Shown here: positions 5,994-13,844 of the stretch, in pieces | Layout: the number at the start of each line of letters is the position of its first letter | Numbering within the stretch: position 1 is the stretch's first letter | NCBI GenBank assembly: GCA_023443095.1 | Contig: JAEZVV010000046.1 | Coordinates: 1 to 16,184, forward strand | Reading direction: 5' to 3' | DNA: 16,184 bases | From: Pseudomonadota bacterium | GTDB taxonomy: Bacteria; Pseudomonadota; Gammaproteobacteria; Burkholderiales; Burkholderiaceae_F | Position numbers and translations under genes: made by a program | The notes under the pieces: generated by a model | What the model was told of the DNA's origin: nothing | Seen by the model: only the letters and a program-made list of their open reading frames with translations | The model's database searches: none

Positions 5994-7079
5994 ATGAGCA
6001 CCCCCATCAGCGCGCCAGCCAAGCCGACGATGAACCTGTTCGAGCGTTACCTGACGGTCTGGGTGGCGCTGTGCATCGTGCTCGGCATCGCCCTCGGTCT
6101 ATGGCTGCCGACGACCATGCAGGCGATCGCCGCGCTCGAGTTCGCCCAGGTCAACCTGCCGGTCGGCCTTCTGATCTGGGTGATGATCATTCCGATGCTG
6201 CTGCGGATCGATTTTTCCGCGCTCAGCCAGGTGAAGAACCACCTGCGCGGCATCGGCATCACCCTGGCGATCAACTGGCTGGTCAAGCCGTTTTCGATGG
6301 CGATCCTCGCCTGGGTCTTCATCCGGGTGCTGTTCGCGCCCTGGTTGCCGGCCGAGCAGATCGACAGCTACGTCGCCGGGCTGATCCTGCTCGCAGCTGC
6401 TCCCTGCACCGCGATGGTGTTCGTTTGGAGCCGGCTCACCCACGGCGACCCGTATTTCACCTTGAGCCAGGTGGCTCTCAACGACGCCATCATGGTCGTC
6501 GCCTTCGCGCCGCTGGTGGCCTTCCTGCTGGGCGTGGCAGCGATCACCGTGCCGTGGGTCACGCTTCTCACCTCGGTGGCGCTCTACATCGTCGTGCCGG
6601 TAGTCCTGGCCCAGTTCATCCGGCGCCGCACGCTGGCACGCAAGGGCGAGGGCGGACTCGAAACCTTGCTGCACCGACTGGGGCCTGCATCGATGGGCGC
6701 CCTGCTCGCCACCCTGGTCCTGCTTTTCGCCTTCCAGGGTCAGCAGATCCTGGCCCAGCCCTGGGTGATCGCGATCCTGGCGGTGCCGATCCTGATCCAG
6801 GTATTTTTCAACTCCGGCCTTGCGTATCTCGGCAACCGCTGGCTCGGCGAAAAACATTCGGTGGCCTGCCCTTCGGCCCTCATCGGCGCAAGCAACTTCT
6901 TCGAACTCGCGGTCGCCACAGCGATCAGCCTGTTCGGCCTCAACTCCGGCGCTGCGCTCGCCACCGTGGTTGGCGTTCTGATCGAAGTGCCGGTGATGCT
7001 GCTGGTGGTTCGCATCGTCAACGCCAGCAAGCCCTGGTACGAAGGCGGAACGGCAGTCCGGCGCCTCGCCGGGCGCTGA
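5994..7079 (+). CDS. acr3: Arsenite efflux transporter Acr3
   Basis: A 361-residue inner-membrane protein of the Acr3 (BASS superfamily) type with about ten hydrophobic segments; it exports arsenite. Cys138 in AAAPCTAMVFVWS is the conserved Acr3 cysteine, and Glu331 in GVLIEVPVML matches the conserved acidic residue late in the protein. The ATG at 5994 gives the usual length; a second Met at residue 13 is possible, and there is no strong RBS at either. It follows arsI by 52 bp. With arsA and arsD later in the operon it may form an ATP-driven Acr3-ArsA pump. Confidence 0.95.
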   Translation: MSTPISAPAKPTMNLFERYLTVWVALCIVLGIALGLWLPTTMQAIAALEFAQVNLPVGLLIWVMIIPMLLRIDFSALSQVKNHLRGIGITLAINWLVKPFSMAILAWVFIRVLFAPWLPAEQIDSYVAGLILLAAAPCTAMVFVWSRLTHGDPYFTLSQVALNDAIMVVAFAPLVAFLLGVAAITVPWVTLLTSVALYIVVPVVLAQFIRRRTLARKGEGGLETLLHRLGPASMGALLATLVLLFAFQGQQILAQPWVIAILAVPILIQVFFNSGLAYLGNRWLGEKHSVACPSALIGASNFFELAVATAISLFGLNSGAALATVVGVLIEVPVMLLVVRIVNASKPWYEGGTAVRRLAGR

Positions 7080-7083
7080 AGAC

Positions 7084-7644
7084 ATGGCAGCCATGGCGAG
7101 CAACTGCATCGATCAAGTCTGGCAGGCGCACGAGCCGGAACTGCGCGCTTGGCTGCGTAGCCGCCTGCGCCACGAACAGGAAGCGGAGGACTTGCTGCAG
7201 GATGTGTTCCTGCGCGCGCTGCGCCAGGGCGCTCGCTTCTGCGAGCTCGCCCAGCCGCGCGCCTGGCTCTTTGCCGTAGCCCGCAACGCCGTGATCGACC
7301 GGGCCCGGCTGAACAAGGACTGGGTCGAGTTGCCCGAGGACCTCGCCGCCGAAGCGGTCGAGACCGACGGCGTCGCCAGCCTGGTCGAATGCCTGCCGAC
7401 GGCGCTGGCACGGCTTTCGCCGCCTGACCGCGCCGCCATCCAGGCCTGCGATCTCGAAGGCCTCGGTCAGCAGGAATTCGCCGTGCGCCAGCAGCTGAGC
7501 CTGGCCGCTGCCAAGTCGCGGCTCCAGCGCGCGCGCCGCCGCCTCAAGCTCGCGCTGCGCCAGAGTTGCGGCGTGCGCTTCGACGAGCAAGGCAAGGTCT
7601 GCTGCCATCGCGCACCCGACGCGGCCTTCACCGACACTCTGTGA
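7084..7644 (+). CDS. ECF-type RNA polymerase sigma factor (SigZ-like) inside the ars operon
   Basis: A 186-residue sigma70-family ECF factor. Region 2 spans about 15-78 (EAEDLLQDVFLRAL, PRAWLFAVARNAVIDRAR). Region 4 spans about 105-158 (LPTALARLSPPDRAAI, AAAKSRLQRARRRL). The C-terminus continues past region 4 with Cys162 and Cys173-Cys174 in SCGVRFDEQGKVCCH, which recalls the tail of SigZ-like factors. It starts 4 bp after the acr3 stop (an alternative ATG lies 9 nt further on), so it is co-transcribed with the pump. No anti-sigma gene is adjacent. It could direct polymerase to this or another arsenic-responsive unit, with the Cys tail as a possible metalloid sensor. The class is firm; targets and sensing are inference. 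Confidence 0.88.
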   Translation: MAAMASNCIDQVWQAHEPELRAWLRSRLRHEQEAEDLLQDVFLRALRQGARFCELAQPRAWLFAVARNAVIDRARLNKDWVELPEDLAAEAVETDGVASLVECLPTALARLSPPDRAAIQACDLEGLGQQEFAVRQQLSLAAAKSRLQRARRRLKLALRQSCGVRFDEQGKVCCHRAPDAAFTDTL

Positions 7645-7676
7645 CCCTGCCTCCTGACAACCTCTCGCGAGCCTCC

Positions 7677-8171
7677 ATGAAGCTGCTGTTCCTCTGCACC
7701 GGCAACTCCTGCCGCTCGATCCTGGCCGAAGCCATCTTCAACCAGCTCGCGCCGACGGGCTGGTGCGCCGCCAGCGCCGGCAGCCAGCCGAGCGGCAGCG
7801 TTCACCCGCTCTCGCTCGCCCGACTCGAACGGGCCGGCATCGCCACCGCCGGCCTCGCCAGCAAGTCCTGGGACAGCCTGCCGTTTGCGCCTGACATCGT
7901 GATCACCGTCTGCGCCAGCGCCGCGGGCGAGACCTGCCCCGCCTACCTCGGCCCGGTGTTGCGCAGTCACTGGGGCGTGGCCGACCCGGCCCACGCCACC
8001 GGCACCGAAACGGAAATCGCCGCCGCCTTCGACGCCGCTTACCAAACCCTGCGTTGGCGCATCGAGGCCTTCCTGGCTCTGCCGCTGACGCAACTTCAGA
8101 CCGACCCGGTCCGCCTCAAATTCGAGCTCGACCGCATCGGCCAACTTCTTCCATCCGCCCAGGAGGCGTGA
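7677..8171 (+). CDS. arsC: Cytoplasmic arsenate reductase ArsC, low-molecular-weight phosphatase type
   Basis: A 164-residue protein that reduces arsenate to arsenite, which Acr3 then exports. The catalytic P-loop is Cys7-Thr-Gly-Asn-Ser-Cys-Arg13-Ser (CX5R) right at the N-terminus. Cys79 and Cys87 in VCASAAGETCP are placed as the redox relay pair of thioredoxin-coupled ArsC, and WGVADP near 102-107 holds the likely general acid Asp. The C-terminal 20-25 residues form an extra tail. I chose the ATG at 7677 because it gives the family N-terminus. An in-frame GTG at 7641 overlaps the sigma-factor stop (GTGA) and would add 12 residues with translational coupling. Neither has a good RBS. Confidence 0.92.
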   Translation: MKLLFLCTGNSCRSILAEAIFNQLAPTGWCAASAGSQPSGSVHPLSLARLERAGIATAGLASKSWDSLPFAPDIVITVCASAAGETCPAYLGPVLRSHWGVADPAHATGTETEIAAAFDAAYQTLRWRIEAFLALPLTQLQTDPVRLKFELDRIGQLLPSAQEA

Positions 8172-8173
8172 CC

Positions 8174-8533
8174 ATGAACACCATCGAGATCTTCGATCCT
8201 GCTCTCTGCTGCAGCACCGGCGTGTGCGGCACCGAGGTCGACCAACAGCTCGTGACCTTCGCCGCCGACGCCGAATGGGCACGTCAGCAAGGCGCGGCCA
8301 TTCGGCGCCACAACCTGGCGCAGGACCCGCTCGCCTTTGCCAACAACGCCGTGGTCAAGGGCTTTCTCGAGCGCTCCGGTGCCGACAGCCTGCCGCTCAT
8401 ACTGCTCGATGGCGAAATGGTGCTTGCCGGCCGCTACCCCAACCGCAACGAGCTCGCGCGCTGGGCGGGTCTCGACGCTGCGATCGAGCCCGCGGCCGCC
8501 GCTCCGTGTTGCGGGGGCCAGCGCTGCTGCTGA
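8174..8533 (+). CDS. arsD: Arsenic metallochaperone ArsD
   Basis: A 119-residue protein that carries As(III) to ArsA and raises its ATPase activity. Cys12, Cys13 and Cys18 (LCCSTGVC) are at the same positions as the delivery site of E. coli plasmid R773 ArsD. The vicinal pairs Cys112-Cys113 and Cys118-Cys119 at the C-terminus (CCGGQRCC) are also kept. The start follows AGGAGG by 7 nt, and that RBS lies within the last codons of arsC, with 2 bp between the genes. Confidence 0.95.
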   Translation: MNTIEIFDPALCCSTGVCGTEVDQQLVTFAADAEWARQQGAAIRRHNLAQDPLAFANNAVVKGFLERSGADSLPLILLDGEMVLAGRYPNRNELARWAGLDAAIEPAAAAPCCGGQRCC

Positions 8534-8548
8534 CCGCCCCCCGGGCGG
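8534..8548 (+). other. Short GC hairpin after arsD
   Basis: CCGCCC / GGGCGG with a 3 nt loop, directly after the arsD stop codon. No T-run follows, so it is not a typical intrinsic terminator. The 118 bp arsD-arsA gap is the longest in an otherwise tight operon, so this could mark mRNA processing or stability control. I see no promoter I would defend in the rest of the gap. Confidence 0.35.
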
Positions 8549-8651
8549 CGGCCATTAGGGTCATTGCCCTGCCTCTTTCCGGCCTCGAGTTCGTCCTCCA
8601 GTCCGGCAGCGCAATGCCGCGCGCCACCGCCAACGACATCCAGAGGCCCGC

Positions 8652-10415
8652 ATGAACTTGATCGACCACGCCCCCCGCTTTCTCTTTTTCACCGGCAAGG
8701 GAGGGGTGGGCAAGACCTCGCTCGCCTGCGCCAGCGCGATCGGCCTGGCCCGCTCCGGCCGGCGGGTCCTGCTGGTGAGCACCGATCCGGCCTCCAACGT
8801 CGGCCAGGTGTTCGGCCAGGCGATCGGCCACCGGATCCAATCCATCGATGCCGTCCCCGGCCTGAGCGCGCTCGAGATCGATCCGCAGGCCGCCGCCGAG
8901 GCTTACCGCGAACGCCTGGTCGGACCGGTGCGCGGGCTGCTGCCCGAGGCCGTAGTGCGCGGCATCGAAGAGCAGCTCTCGGGCGCCTGCACCACCGAGA
9001 TCGCCGCTTTCGACGAGTTCACCGCCCTTCTCACCGAAACCGAGCTCACGGCCGGCTTCGATTCGATCGTGTTCGACACCGCCCCCACCGGCCACACGAT
9101 CCGGCTGCTGCAACTGCCAGGCGCGTGGAACAGCTTCCTTGAGGCGGGCAAGGGCGACGCTTCCTGCCTGGGGCCACTGGCCGGGCTGGAAAAACAGCGC
9201 GCTCAATACCGGGCTGCGGTCGACGCCCTGGCCGACCCGGACCGGACCCGGCTGGTGCTGGTGGCGCGCGCCCAGGCAGCCGCGCTCCATGAAGCGGCGC
9301 GTACCCACCGCGAACTCGCCGCAGTCGGAATCGCGCAGCAACACCTAGTGATCAACGGTGTCTTACCCGTTGCCGAGGCCGCCGGCGATACGTTGGCGGC
9401 CGCCATCGTCGCCCGCGAGCAGGCAGCCCTGGCCGCCTTGCCGACCGAGTTGACTGGCCTGCCCACCGAGTTCGTGCCGCTTCAGCCCTTCAATCTCGTG
9501 GGTCTGGCCGCCCTCGAGGCCTTGTTCGAGCCGGCGAACGCCGCCGCCGTGGTCGCTGCGCCGTCGTCGCCCGCCCTCGCCGACGCCCCCGATCTCGCCG
9601 GTCTGGTCGACGAGATCGCGCGCGCAGGCCACGGCCTCGTGATGCTGATGGGCAAGGGCGGGGTCGGCAAAACCACGCTGGCCGCGGCGATCGCGGTGGA
9701 ACTCGCACGCCGCGGCTTGCCGGTCCACTTGTCGACCTCGGACCCGGCCGCCCATCTGAGCGAAACCCTGGTCGAATCGGTCGAGCATCTGGCCGTGAGC
9801 CGGATCGACCCGGCGGCCGAAACGACCCGTTACCGTGAGCAGATCCTGCGCGCCAAAGGCGAGTCGCTCGATGCCGCCGGCCGCGCCCTGCTCGAAGAAG
9901 ACCTGCGTTCGCCCTGCACCGAAGAAATCGCCGTGTTCCAGGCGTTTTCGCGCGTGATCCGCGACGCCGGCCGCCAGTTCGTCGTGATGGACACCGCCCC
10001 CACCGGCCACACCCTACTGTTGCTCGACGCCGCCGGTGCTTACCACCGCGAAGTCGCGCGCCAGCTCGGCCCCGACGCGCATATCACCACGCCGATGATG
10101 CAGCTGCAGGACCCGCGCCTGACCAAGGTCCTGCTGGTGACGCTGGCCGAAACCACACCCGTGCTCGAAGCGGCCCAGCTGCAGACTGATTTGCGTCGAG
10201 CCGGAATCGAGCCCCTGGCCTGGATAATCAACCAGAGCGTGGCCGCGGCCCGAACCAACTCGCCCCTGCTGCAGCAACGGGCCCGGCGCGAACTGACCCA
10301 GATCCACGAGGTGGCTCAGCGCCACGCCACCCGCTACGCGGTGGTCCCGCTGCTGGCCGAGGAACCGGTCGGTGCGGAGCGCCTGCTGGCTCTGGTCCGG
10401 GCGCCAGCCTCTTAG
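8652..10415 (+). CDS. arsA: Arsenite-stimulated ATPase ArsA (two-domain)
   Basis: A 587-residue soluble ATPase made of two homologous halves, expected to energise arsenite export with the membrane pump. P-loops are at 14-22 (TGKGGVGKT) and 334-341 (GKGGVGKT). The DTAPTGHT signature occurs in both halves (142-149 and 447-454). Cys113 (GACTTE), Cys172 (ASCLG) and Cys422 (SPCTEE), the As(III)/Sb(III) ligands of R773 ArsA, are at exactly those residue numbers. The linker around 295-325 is Ala/Pro-rich. It is the last gene of the ars operon. Its partner here must be Acr3, since no ArsB is present. Confidence 0.96.
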   Translation: MNLIDHAPRFLFFTGKGGVGKTSLACASAIGLARSGRRVLLVSTDPASNVGQVFGQAIGHRIQSIDAVPGLSALEIDPQAAAEAYRERLVGPVRGLLPEAVVRGIEEQLSGACTTEIAAFDEFTALLTETELTAGFDSIVFDTAPTGHTIRLLQLPGAWNSFLEAGKGDASCLGPLAGLEKQRAQYRAAVDALADPDRTRLVLVARAQAAALHEAARTHRELAAVGIAQQHLVINGVLPVAEAAGDTLAAAIVAREQAALAALPTELTGLPTEFVPLQPFNLVGLAALEALFEPANAAAVVAAPSSPALADAPDLAGLVDEIARAGHGLVMLMGKGGVGKTTLAAAIAVELARRGLPVHLSTSDPAAHLSETLVESVEHLAVSRIDPAAETTRYREQILRAKGESLDAAGRALLEEDLRSPCTEEIAVFQAFSRVIRDAGRQFVVMDTAPTGHTLLLLDAAGAYHREVARQLGPDAHITTPMMQLQDPRLTKVLLVTLAETTPVLEAAQLQTDLRRAGIEPLAWIINQSVAAARTNSPLLQQRARRELTQIHEVAQRHATRYAVVPLLAEEPVGAERLLALVRAPAS

Positions 10416-10533
10416 CCCTCGGCCTGCATGCCGCTTGGCGACTGCCCGGGCGCTCGCGCCAGTGCGACATGCGACCGCGCTCAACTGGAAGCCCCGGCTG
10501 GCAGTTAGGCGGCGCATCGGGTAAAAGGGAACC

Positions 10534-12264
10534 ATGTCGCAGGTCGGACCGGCCCCTTCGGGCTTTGAACGCAGCAAATCCCTACTCGCTTCCTGGCGCG
10601 TTTTCCTGGCTTCCCGGGCGCTCGCCCTGAGGCAGGAAGCCTGGCGCCCGCTCGCGCTGGGCCTTGTCTACATCTTTGCCTACGTCCTGCTCGAAGCAGC
10701 GACCAACGGCCTGATCACCGGCTTTCGGCTCATCGTTCCCTGGAATCCGCTGCCCGCGCTCGCCCTGGCCCTGGTCGCCTGGGGCGGGGTCCGGTACGTG
10801 CCCGCCGTTTTCATCGGCGTTCTGATCTCCAAGCTCTGGCTGAGCGACGACAGCGTCAACGGCCTGGTGATCGCCGCCGCCGTCGTCGCGATCGCGTATT
10901 CGGCCGGGGGTTATCTGCTGCGCCGCCTGACCCGCATCGGCGCCACCGACCCGGACGTCCGCGACCTGACAATCTTCATCGGCGTCGCCCTCGGCTGTTC
11001 GGTCCTGGCCGCTCTCGCCGATGCCGCGGTCAGCCTCTACCGGCCGGACATTACGTTCGCGGCGGTGGCGCGGGAAACGATCGAACGCATCACCGGGATC
11101 TTCGTCGGCCTGGTCGTGGTCTGCCCCTTGCTGCTGCAGATCGCCAACGGCTCGGTCGCCGCCGCCCTGGGAACCGGTCCCACGCGGCGCCAGACCCTGC
11201 GCCACCTGCTGATTCTGATCGCGGTCCTGGTCGCCATCCTTGGCCTCATCTTCGGCGTGCGACCTTTCGACGAACACCGCATGTTCTACCTGTTTTTCCT
11301 GCCGGCCCTGGCCGTGGCCATGCGTTACGGGCTGGCGGGCGCGGTGGTTGCGGTGGGTCTGGTCCAGCTCGGCCTGCTGATCGTGCTTGCGATCCTCAAC
11401 GTCTACTCGCTGATCGCGCTGCAGTTCCAGTTCCTGATGCTGGCGCTCGCCATCACCATCCTGTATGTCGGCACCCTGGCCGGCGAAACCACGCGCCAGT
11501 CGGCCGCGCTGGCCGAACGCGCCCGCGCCCTGCGGCGCCAGAGCGAAGCCCTGGCCGAAGCGCAGAAAGTCGCCGCCACCGCCGAGCTCGCCGGCGCGCT
11601 GGCGCACGAACTCAACCAGCCACTGGCGGCGATCTCCAACTACGCCCGCGCCTGCCGCACCCTGGCCGAACGCGGCGATTCGCAGGCGCTGCTGGTCGAG
11701 TCCCTGCGCCGTATTGCAGAAGAAAGCGCCCGCGCCGGCGAGTTCGTGCGCCGCATGCGCGATTTTTTCCGCACCGGCCTCCTCCGCACCGAGGACTGCC
11801 TGGTCGAAGCGCTGTTATCGGCCGCGCTCAACCAGGCGAGCGACCGCATCGAACGCCTGCAGGTCGACACCCGGGTCCGATGCAACGAGCCCTGGCTGCA
11901 TTTGCAGGCCGACCGGATCCAGCTCGGCACCGTCTTTGACAACCTGGTGAAAAACGCGCTCGACGCCCTCGCCGAACGGCCGGGACGGCGCCAGCTCGAA
12001 CTGCGCGCCCGCACCGTCCGCCATGGCAACGCCGATCTGCTGCGGATCGAGGTCAGCGACAACGGCCCCGGCGTGCCGCTCGAGCTTCGCCCCGAGCTTT
12101 TCAGCGCGATGGCCACCACCAAGCCGCAGGGCATGGGGCTGGGACTGGCGATGTCGCGCGGCATCGTCGAGCGCCACGGCGGCCGGCTGTGGCTCGATTC
12201 GCCGCAGGACCCGACCCGCTTCTGTATGGAATTCCCGCTCGAAACCACGGACGGACTGGACTGA
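10534..12264 (+). CDS. MASE1-domain sensor histidine kinase
   Basis: A 576-residue membrane kinase. Residues about 40-316 contain eight or more hydrophobic segments with a MASE1-like start (PWNPLPALALALVAWGGVRYVP). A helical linker (318-350) leads to the H-box AHELNQPLAAISNYARA with phospho-accepting His358. The ATPase domain has the N-box (FDNLVKNALDAL, Asn474), the G1 box DNGPGVP (509-515) and the G2 box GMGLGL (533-538). The H-box resembles the FixL/TtrS group. There is no PAS domain, so sensing is presumably by the membrane part; the signal is unknown. AAGGGA precedes the ATG. It follows arsA by 118 bp with no terminator I can see, so readthrough from the ars operon is possible but not shown. 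Confidence 0.92.
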   Translation: MSQVGPAPSGFERSKSLLASWRVFLASRALALRQEAWRPLALGLVYIFAYVLLEAATNGLITGFRLIVPWNPLPALALALVAWGGVRYVPAVFIGVLISKLWLSDDSVNGLVIAAAVVAIAYSAGGYLLRRLTRIGATDPDVRDLTIFIGVALGCSVLAALADAAVSLYRPDITFAAVARETIERITGIFVGLVVVCPLLLQIANGSVAAALGTGPTRRQTLRHLLILIAVLVAILGLIFGVRPFDEHRMFYLFFLPALAVAMRYGLAGAVVAVGLVQLGLLIVLAILNVYSLIALQFQFLMLALAITILYVGTLAGETTRQSAALAERARALRRQSEALAEAQKVAATAELAGALAHELNQPLAAISNYARACRTLAERGDSQALLVESLRRIAEESARAGEFVRRMRDFFRTGLLRTEDCLVEALLSAALNQASDRIERLQVDTRVRCNEPWLHLQADRIQLGTVFDNLVKNALDALAERPGRRQLELRARTVRHGNADLLRIEVSDNGPGVPLELRPELFSAMATTKPQGMGLGLAMSRGIVERHGGRLWLDSPQDPTRFCMEFPLETTDGLD

Positions 12265-12268
12265 ACTC

Positions 12269-12940
12269 ATGACTCCCCCTCCCCCGGCCACCAACCCTAC
12301 GCTCGAGGCGATTCCCGCTGCCACCGTCTACGTGGTCGAAGACGACGATGCCGTGCGCACCTCGCTCGAACTGCTGCTGCGGGTGCGCGGCTACCTCAGC
12401 GACAGCTTTGCCAGCGGTGAAGCTTTCCTTGAGGTGGGGCGCTGGCGACGCCCGGCCTGCGTGATCGTCGATGTGCGCCTGCCCGGCATCGACGGGCTCG
12501 AACTGGCCCGCCGGCTGCGGCAGGCGGAAGCGCCGATCCCGGTGATCGTGGTCACAGCTCACGGCGACGTATCGACCGCCCGCACGGCCTTGCGCGAAGG
12601 CGCAGTCGATTTCCTGGAAAAGCCGGTCGACGACGACGAGCTTTTCAACGCCGTCGAACAGGCGCTGGCAAGCGACCAGCGCCGCTTCAGCCTGGAGATC
12701 GAACGCCGCGCCCACCTGCAGCGGCTGCAGAAGCTCACCGCCCGCGAACGCGAGGTGTTCGACCGCATCACCGACGGCCGCCACAACCGCGAGATCGCCG
12801 AAGAATTCGGCATCAGCCCGCGCACGGTCGAAGTCCATCGCGCCCGCATCATGGAAAAGCTCGACGCGCAGCGGGTCAGCGACTTGTTCCGGATGCAGAT
12901 CGCGCTCGAGCTCTCGGGCGAGTCGACCGAAGGCCGTTGA
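12269..12940 (+). CDS. FixJ/NarL-family response regulator
   Basis: A 223-residue transcription factor. Residues 19-135 form a receiver domain with acidic residues Asp25-Asp26, phospho-acceptor Asp68 (VIVDVRLPG), Thr96 and Lys118 (FLEKPV). A helical linker (136-155) leads to a LuxR-type helix-turn-helix at about 156-212 (LTAREREVF, NREIAEEFGISPRTVEVHRARIMEKL). The N-terminal 18 residues are Pro-rich and lie outside the receiver. It starts 4 bp after the kinase stop, so the two form a cognate pair. Targets are unknown; palindromes around the next gene are candidates. Confidence 0.93.
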   Translation: MTPPPPATNPTLEAIPAATVYVVEDDDAVRTSLELLLRVRGYLSDSFASGEAFLEVGRWRRPACVIVDVRLPGIDGLELARRLRQAEAPIPVIVVTAHGDVSTARTALREGAVDFLEKPVDDDELFNAVEQALASDQRRFSLEIERRAHLQRLQKLTAREREVFDRITDGRHNREIAEEFGISPRTVEVHRARIMEKLDAQRVSDLFRMQIALELSGESTEGR

Positions 12941-13077
12941 GGGCGCGGCCCATGCGTATAGCTACGTAGGTTGGCGCGCGAATTGGCAGCCCTGCCGTCG
13001 CGCCCTAAAGTGGTTCTTGCCCACAGGTCGGGCAGCCGATGTGTTGCCTGCCTCCTCTGCCGACCCGGACCAGAACC
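12941..13077 (+). promoter_or_regulatory. Intergenic region with CTACGTAG palindrome
   Basis: A 137 bp gap after the response regulator gene. It holds a perfect 8 bp palindrome CTACGTAG (12962-12969), just after TGCGTATAGC, which could be an extended -10. A second TACGTA-containing palindrome lies after the next gene. I see no terminator. Confidence 0.3.
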
Positions 13078-13575
13078 ATGCTCAACGCCAGCTTCGACCG
13101 CGCCGCACTCGATCCTTTCACCCCTTTTGCGCTCTCGGGCCAGGACTGCCTGACCGCACCGAAATCGCGCGTCGTCGTGATTTCGCGCTGCCTGCCGGCT
13201 CAGGTCGAACCGGCCTGCAACGCCCTGGAGCGCTTTGCTCGCAGCGACGACGGCCACACCCTGCTGTTCTGGATCGAATCGCCCACCCCGGTCCCGCCCG
13301 GCGAGTTATGGATAGACGGCGGGCCTGGCGCCAGCGCCGATCTGGTGCGCAGCGTCGCCTCCCGTGCCTTGCACGTCATGGCCCACCGGCGGCAGCAGGC
13401 GCGGCTGCTGTTTGCCGCCTTCCACCCGGCCCAGGTCAACGATGTGGTGGAACCGCTCCTGCCCGCCACCGTAATCGCGCCGCGGCCGGACATCGCCAGC
13501 GCAACCGATGCAACTCCCTGGCAGGACATCGCGATGTGCATCCGTCACCTGCGGTGCCCGGTGACGGTGGCCTGA
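13078..13575 (+). CDS. Unrecognised 165-residue protein
   Basis: An open frame of 165 residues with codon use like its neighbours. No membrane segment, signal peptide or known motif is obvious. The N-terminal 20 residues (MLNASFDRAALDPFTPFALS) precede a likely alternating strand/helix region (SRVVVISRCLP, HTLLFWIESP, ARLLFAAFHP). That pattern suggests a small alpha/beta protein. An upstream in-frame ATG at 13039 would add 13 residues; neither start has a good RBS, so the start is uncertain. It lies between a two-component system and an antiporter and could be a target of either. A shorter overlapping frame starting at 13017 has a less natural composition and is rejected. Confidence 0.6.
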   Translation: MLNASFDRAALDPFTPFALSGQDCLTAPKSRVVVISRCLPAQVEPACNALERFARSDDGHTLLFWIESPTPVPPGELWIDGGPGASADLVRSVASRALHVMAHRRQQARLLFAAFHPAQVNDVVEPLLPATVIAPRPDIASATDATPWQDIAMCIRHLRCPVTVA

Positions 13576-13784
13576 ATGCAAGCTTGCTCTAACCTTGCAT
13601 ACGCAGTTATACGTACGTCCGCCACCGGATTCACAAACCTCGCACTGCCCCCGTATCGTTCGTCCGTGCTTTCGCTCGGCCTTCACGGCCGGGGGTGCGG
13701 ACATCTTCAGCGAGTGGCCGCGACCCGCCGCGAAAGACATGCTTCCTTCCAGGAGCAGTTGAACGGCAAGCATCACCGTTTGGA
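13576..13784 (+). promoter_or_regulatory. Structured leader upstream of the antiporter gene
   Basis: No credible gene. From the left: an inverted repeat ATGCAAG / CTTGCAT (13576-13582 and 13594-13600); an 8 bp palindrome ACGTACGT (13611-13618); then nested arms GTCCG / CGGAC enclosing CGGCC / GGCCG (about 13663-13701), which form a two-step stem-loop. The strong terminator at 13785 follows. The layout (folded RNA, terminator, gene) resembles an attenuator or riboswitch, but I cannot match it to a known class. Confidence 0.45.
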
Positions 13785-13823
13785 GAAGCTCGGGCGCCCC
13801 CAGGTGCTCGGGCTTCTTTTTTT
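13785..13823 (+). terminator. Strong intrinsic terminator just upstream of the antiporter
   Basis: The arms GAAGCTCGGGCGCC and GGTGCTCGGGCTTC pair over 14 positions (with some G-T wobbles) around a 4 nt loop, followed by seven T. The last T is at 13823 and the next gene starts at 13845, leaving no room for a separate promoter. It therefore acts either as an attenuator for the antiporter or as a leaky end to the upstream unit. Confidence 0.88.
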
Positions 13824-13844
13824 GGCCGTTCGGGAGCCTCGCCC

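Noticed and set aside
8534..8651. Terminator splitting arsD from arsA
   Set aside because: The hairpin lacks a T-run, and ArsD and ArsA function together; kept only as a hairpin.
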